Part shown: piece by piece, positions 62,883 through 64,000 of the stretch
Layout: every line of letters starts with the position of its first letter
How positions within the stretch are numbered: position 1 is the first letter of the stretch
NCBI GenBank assembly: GCA_013399305.1
Contig: VXAI01000067.1
Location: 62,001 to 126,000, forward strand
DNA length: 64,000 bases
Origin: Rostratula benghalensis
Taxonomy: Eukaryota > Chordata > Aves > Charadriiformes > Rostratulidae
Direction of reading: 5' to 3'
Notes under the pieces: generated by a model
Told to the model about the DNA's origin: nothing
The model's input: only the letters and a program-made list of their open reading frames with translations
Database searches by the model: none
Position numbers and translations under genes: made by a program

Positions 62883-63169
62883 TTAGCTGTCCCATTCGCC
62901 ATTACTCTGATCATTGTTCTCTTCTTCTTCGGAATCAGCAGACACTTTTTTAATTCTCTGGATGGCTGCCTTAATGCTTCTCTCGAGCTCATTAGTGGAC
63001 CCGTTACTGACATCCTTCTCTGTATCTCGATTCACTTTCCTTAGTTTAACTCCTTGCCTTATGGCAGAGAGAATGTTATCTTTTACAGAGGCATATGGAT
63101 CGGGTGGTTCCACTCTGCGAAGATGAACTTCACCACGTTTTAGCGAAGCTAAAACCTCATCCATGGAAC
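62883..63169 (-). CDS. WHAMM: WHAMM, terminal coding exon (WH2-WH2-CA module), partial gene
   Basis: WHAMM is an Arp2/3 activator that acts on ER, intermediate-compartment and Golgi membranes and on autophagosomes, linking actin assembly to microtubules. This last exon encodes the C-terminal 94 residues. The first WH2 motif is SMDEVLASLKRGEVHLRRV and the second is DNILSAIRQGVKLRKV; both should bind G-actin. An amphipathic connector helix (ELERSIKAAIQRIKK) and an acidic tail ending EEEENND...GEWDS follow, with the Trp that is conserved near the end of Arp2/3-binding acidic segments. The acceptor on the minus strand is CTGTTGCAG, just before 63169; two bases of a split codon open the exon. The stop is TAA at 62885-62883. 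The paralogue JMY is the main alternative. Adjacency to HOMER2 and convergent orientation favour WHAMM, because JMY neighbours HOMER1. Confidence 0.88.
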
Positions 63170-64000
63170 CTGCAACAGATAAATCTGTTGTTACCAGAAT
63201 GATCACCACAACCACACTCCGAGGTATAAAACCTTAGCCAAGTGTTCAGGGTTTTTCCTTTCATCTTCGCTGGAGACAGGAAAAAGACTTGTTTGTTCTG
63301 GCACAAACTCTTTCAAGCTTCTGCAACATCAGGCTCTGGAACTGCTTTTAAAAAACAGCTAAAGCTTTTACATCTTGAGAATCCAATGCCTCTTCAACAT
63401 TATATGAGGTTGTGCTTTAAGCAAGAAATTACACACAGAGGAGCATGCTTCTTTTTCATTACAACTTTATGGACTTTCAAAAAAATTTCACTGAACCAAA
63501 AAAATCTCTTGTATTTTGTATTAGAAACCATCTACTCTTCCTCCTATCTTGCTCAGATGCCTGCTGAGACCATCAATTGCATTTTTGCTCAGCCAAGAGA
63601 AAAACGAAAGGATCTGAGCAGAAGGGCTTGAAACTGCACCACTGAAGTCAGTGGGAGCCAGATCTGGCTGAAGCAGGCAGCTCTTTTCTGTACCGACTTA
63701 AAAAATAATTCCCCTTTTACAGCGTGATTTAAATCTCGGGTGAATGTTTCTGAACTGCAGACCATAAAGGACACCACACTAAGAGCTTCCGCTCGTCCTC
63801 TTGATACACACCATAATTTGTGTTTTCCTGCTTCTGTTGGACTCTCTGTGGCTGCTGGAGAGGGAGGCAGCTCCCCTGGATAGCAGGAGCCGCAGGTTCA
63901 CACCATCTGTGCCTCGCAGCCAGAAGTGTTCTTGCCACGCACAGTGCACAAAAGGTTATGCGATTAACTCAAAATGTAACACTCTGCTAAATAAATCCTG
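63170..64000 (-). other. WHAMM: WHAMM last intron (partial)
   Basis: Sequence upstream of the terminal WHAMM exon on the minus strand. It begins with the acceptor TTATCTGTTGCAG. I see no further WHAMM exon up to the window edge; minus-strand open frames at 63589-63938 show no proline-rich or coiled-coil character expected of the preceding exon. Confidence 0.65.

Noticed and set aside
63589..63938. Minus frames considered as the previous WHAMM exon
   Set aside because: They lack the proline-rich or coiled-coil sequence expected before the WH2 exon, and I saw no convincing exon borders.
1..64000. Search for CRISPR arrays, bacterial operons, phage or toxin systems
   Set aside because: The window is vertebrate nuclear DNA with spliced genes and CR1 elements. 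I saw no regularly spaced direct repeats and no prokaryotic gene structure.

Overview
This is a vertebrate nuclear genome window, most likely from a bird. It holds a multi-exon gene with long introns, few interspersed repeats, and CR1-type non-LTR retrotransposons whose 3' end carries the ATTCTGTG-like octamer repeat typical of sauropsid CR1. The species cannot be told from the sequence. There are no operons, phage, CRISPR arrays or rRNA genes, and I recognised no tRNA gene. Nearly all open frames longer than 60 codons are chance frames in introns or intergenic DNA.

Layout. Positions 1-42924 carry most of HOMER2 on the plus strand: the 3' part of intron 1, then coding exons 2-9 with every GT-AG boundary identified. 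The eight exons, plus the first five coding bases expected from exon 1 upstream of the window, give a 354-residue protein, the length I recall for the long form of mammalian Homer2. The 3'UTR starts at 42925. Candidate poly(A) signals lie near 44.79 kb and, less certainly, 49.13 kb. From 49.84 to 52.65 kb lies a CR1 element that keeps its GC-rich 5' region, ORF1 with an esterase-like motif, the ORF2 endonuclease and the 3' tail, but has lost the reverse transcriptase core by an in-frame internal deletion. The intergenic stretch 52.65-61.87 kb has no gene I recognise and holds one old CR1 fragment. At 61.87-63.17 kb on the minus strand lies the terminal exon of WHAMM, encoding two WH2 motifs and the acidic C-terminus, with about 1 kb of 3'UTR. 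The rest, to 64000, is WHAMM intron. Smaller or older CR1 pieces, all minus-oriented, lie at about 17.0, 19.5-20.7 and 60.4-60.6 kb.

Biology. HOMER2 is a postsynaptic and cytosolic scaffold: an N-terminal EVH1 domain binds proline-rich ligands (group I mGluRs, IP3 and ryanodine receptors, Shank, TRPC) and a C-terminal coiled coil tetramerises. WHAMM activates Arp2/3-driven actin assembly on ER-Golgi membranes. The two genes are convergent. The same arrangement exists for the paralogues HOMER1 and JMY, so this is an ancient paralogous neighbourhood rather than a functional operon. I found no evident new biological system. The points most worth following are the in-frame RT-core deletion in the 5'-complete CR1, the immediate stop after HOMER2 exon 5 (relevant to Homer1a-like short forms), and a strong orphan splice acceptor at 48.8 kb.
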